Assembly (NCBI GenBank): GCA_022508345.1
Contig: JAFLVK010000002.1
Coordinates: 1-64,000, forward strand
Source: Clostridiales bacterium
GTDB lineage: Bacteria > Bacillota > Clostridia > Christensenellales > CAG-314
DNA: 64,000 nt
Direction of reading: 5' to 3'
Shown here: positions 62,372 through 64,000 of the stretch, piece by piece
How positions within the stretch are numbered: position 1 is the stretch's first letter
How the letters are laid out: every line of letters starts with the position of its first letter
Notes under the pieces: generated by a model
The model's database searches: none
What the model was told of the DNA's origin: nothing
The model's input: only the letters and a program-made list of their open reading frames with translations
Made by a program: the position numbers and the translations under genes

Positions 62372-62962
62372 CTATTTACTTTTACGCGCTTTTCGCAGTT
62401 CCTTTTTCCAGCACCAGTAGCACATTCCCTCGTAGCTTTCGTCGCCACCAATCAGCACTACAGGTCCGTCATCAACACACACACCATCTACAAAACGCGC
62501 GTTTACCGACGCCTTACGTCCGCAACGGCACACCGACTTTATCTCCTGTAGGGAATCTGCAAGCTCCACCAGACGCTTGCTGCCTTCAAAAAGCTGACAG
62601 CGAAAGTCCAACAACAGTCCGTAACAAAGCACCGTAACCTGTTGAGTGAGCTGTTTAAGTTGATTGATTTGTTCGGTTGTACAGAATTGCGCTTCGTCAA
62701 CGATAATGCAATCGTAGGTGTCGCTTGCACTGGCATTTTTAAACAAGTCGATAAAGCTCTCATTGGGCGCAATGGTAAAACATTTAGCCTGCAACCCTAT
62801 GCGCGAACGCACTTTTCGCTCTTCTCCGTCGTCTCGCGTGTCCAATGAGGGTTTAACAAGCAACACTTTCATTCCTTTCTGCTCGTAGTTAAACTTGCAC
62901 ATCAGTGCTTGCGCAGATTTACTACTTGCCATTGTTCCGTATTTAAAATAAAGCTTGGGCAT
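62372..62962 (-). CDS. tdk: Thymidine kinase
   Basis: Tdk salvages thymidine to dTMP. The P-loop region is YGTMASSKSAQAL, the Walker B-like motif is IIVDEAQF, and the zinc-binding Cys lie in VCRCGRKASVNARF and GMCYWCWKK. I place the start at 62962 because AAAGGAAAACGGTT precedes it; the track start adds eight residues. The length of 196 is normal. Confidence 0.93.
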   Translation of the reverse strand: MPKLYFKYGTMASSKSAQALMCKFNYEQKGMKVLLVKPSLDTRDDGEERKVRSRIGLQAKCFTIAPNESFIDLFKNASASDTYDCIIVDEAQFCTTEQINQLKQLTQQVTVLCYGLLLDFRCQLFEGSKRLVELADSLQEIKSVCRCGRKASVNARFVDGVCVDDGPVVLIGGDESYEGMCYWCWKKELRKARKSK

Positions 62963-63013
62963 AACCGTTTTCCTTTGTTCATTCATTTTTTTTCACCGTT
63001 TATTTGCGTTGTT

Positions 63014-64000
63014 TTAATACAATCCGCTGATGTTGCCGTCCTTGTCAATTGTCATGTTGACAGCGTTGGGAGTTTTGGACAAGCCCGGCATAAGTAGCAT
63101 ATTACCTGCTAGCGCCACCAAAAATCCAGCGCCACCGCGGTATTCGATGTCTCTGATGTTTAACGTGAAGTCACTTGGCGCACCAAGTAGCTTGGGGTCG
63201 TCGCTGAAGCTATATTGTGTCTTTGCAATTACAACTGGTAGATTGTTGATTTCCGTAACTTTCGACAACGCAGCAAGGCTGTTTAGTGCTTTTTCGCTGA
63301 ACACCACATCCTTGGCACCGTATATTTTCGTTGCCAGTTTGATTATTTTTTGCTGAACGTCATCCTTATCTTTATAGGCAAAACGGAATGTGCTGTTGTC
63401 AGTGCCACAAAGTTCCACAACTTTTTTGGCAAGCTCTGTTGCTCCATTGCCGCCCTTACCCCACACGTCACACTCTACTGCCTGTACGTTCAATTTAGAC
63501 ACAGCGCGCTTTATGCACTCTATTTCTGCGTCGGTGTCCGTAGTAAAACGGTTTATCGCTACAATGCAGGGTAAGCGGTAAACATTTTTGATATTTTTAA
63601 CATGTCTGAGCAAGTTACACATGCCGTTGTTGAGCGCACGCAAATCTTCTTGCGACAGGCTTTCTTTGCTTGCTCCACCGTGTAATTTGAGGGCGCGAAC
63701 TGTAGCAACGATAACCACTGCATTGGGCTTTAAACCTGCTGTGCGGCATTTCACGTCGAGGAATTTCTCCGCGCCGAGATCTGCCCCAAAGCCCGCTTCC
63801 GTCACTGTGTAATCTGCGTACGACATTGCTAACTTTGTTGCCTGTACACTGTTGCAACCGTGAGCAATGTTGGCAAAAGGTCCGCAGTGAACAAACGCAG
63901 GGGTTCCCCCTATTGTTTGAACAAGATTGGGCTTCAGCGCATCCTTTAGCAAAATTGCCATAGCGTCCGCAGCTTGTAAATCACGGGCGAAAACGGGCGT
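63014..64000 (-). CDS. fhs: Formate-tetrahydrofolate ligase, partial (N-terminus off right edge)
   Basis: Fhs joins formate to tetrahydrofolate using ATP, an entry step of one-carbon metabolism and of acetogenesis. The visible C-terminal ~60% includes LLKDALKPNLVQT, FANIAHGCNSV, YTVTEAGFGADLGAEKF and a typical GAGFLVALAGNMLLMPGL. The frame is open beyond the track start to the window edge (TPVFARDLQ). The ATP-binding N-terminal part is not in the window. Confidence 0.96.
   Translation of the reverse strand, partial: TPVFARDLQAADAMAILLKDALKPNLVQTIGGTPAFVHCGPFANIAHGCNSVQATKLAMSYADYTVTEAGFGADLGAEKFLDVKCRTAGLKPNAVVIVATVRALKLHGGASKESLSQEDLRALNNGMCNLLRHVKNIKNVYRLPCIVAINRFTTDTDAEIECIKRAVSKLNVQAVECDVWGKGGNGATELAKKVVELCGTDNSTFRFAYKDKDDVQQKIIKLATKIYGAKDVVFSEKALNSLAALSKVTEINNLPVVIAKTQYSFSDDPKLLGAPSDFTLNIRDIEYRGGAGFLVALAGNMLLMPGLSKTPNAVNMTIDKDGNISGLY

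Overview
This window looks like a chromosomal stretch of an endospore-forming member of the Bacillota, most likely a Clostridia-like anaerobe. The evidence is a set of sporulation genes (spoIIAA-spoIIAB-sigF, sigG, spoIVA, gerW/ytfJ, a DUF2953 gene and a dacF-like gene), an ispH-rpsA fusion, formate-tetrahydrofolate ligase, and gene order of the Bacillus/Clostridium type (rpsO-pnp-ylxY-M16 and ftsK/spoIIIE-rimO-pgsA-cinA-recA-rny). Ordinary stop codons are used. Most tRNA genes seen encode their CCA end. The species cannot be named from sequence alone.

Region 1 (1-20.4 kb) is an accessory cell-surface locus. Two very large secreted proteins (2621 and 2236 aa) share one plan: signal peptide, beta-helix-like repeats, a long Cys/His-rich repeat region, an acidic coiled-coil repeat stalk and a C-terminal membrane anchor with no LPXTG motif. 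Each is followed 20-40 bases downstream by a membrane protein with Ig-like repeats and a conserved C-terminal domain. A third, solo copy of that membrane protein lies between the two pairs. The intergenic regions hold consensus sigma-A-type promoters, a strong candidate small RNA, a recurring TGRGGTG-type motif and an unusual alternating purine-pyrimidine tract.

Region 2 (20.4-24.1 kb) holds a metallopeptidase-like protein that has lost its catalytic Glu, a membrane-tethered PadR regulator, and a tRNA-Trp gene flanked by two tandem ~182-bp units. Each unit carries the tRNA 3' end plus a highly structured insert. rnhA follows.

Region 3 (24.1-48.7 kb) is mostly core genome on the minus strand: RNase Y, RecA, a CinA with an eroded N-terminal domain, PgsA, RimO, FtsK/SpoIIIE, an M16 peptidase, a YlxY-like deacetylase, PNPase, S15, IspH-S1, PlsC, chorismate mutase AroH, a BaiN-type flavoprotein, a pseudouridine synthase, a D-Ala-D-Ala carboxypeptidase and GerW. 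After these come a phosphodiesterase-like enzyme, a flavodoxin-ferredoxin protein, a GrpB protein and a NUDIX hydrolase.

Region 4 (48.7-64 kb) has a six-gene tRNA operon (Pro, Met, Asp, Phe, Thr, Tyr in transcription order), the spoIIA operon, and spoIVA with a duplicated leader that creates a short overlapping upstream ORF. It continues with plsY-der-DUF512, a cyclophilin-like lipoprotein, an RluD-type synthase, a PRC-barrel protein, sigG, an IlvD-like protein missing key catalytic residues, thymidine kinase and the C-terminal part of formate-THF ligase.

The most novel items are the paired giant surface/Ig-membrane proteins with their shared regulatory sequences, the tRNA-Trp-linked structured tandem element, the small RNA at 8.87-8.96 kb, the spoIVA leader ORF and the cluster-less IlvD homologue. 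All calls are made by eye from sequence; no database search was run.
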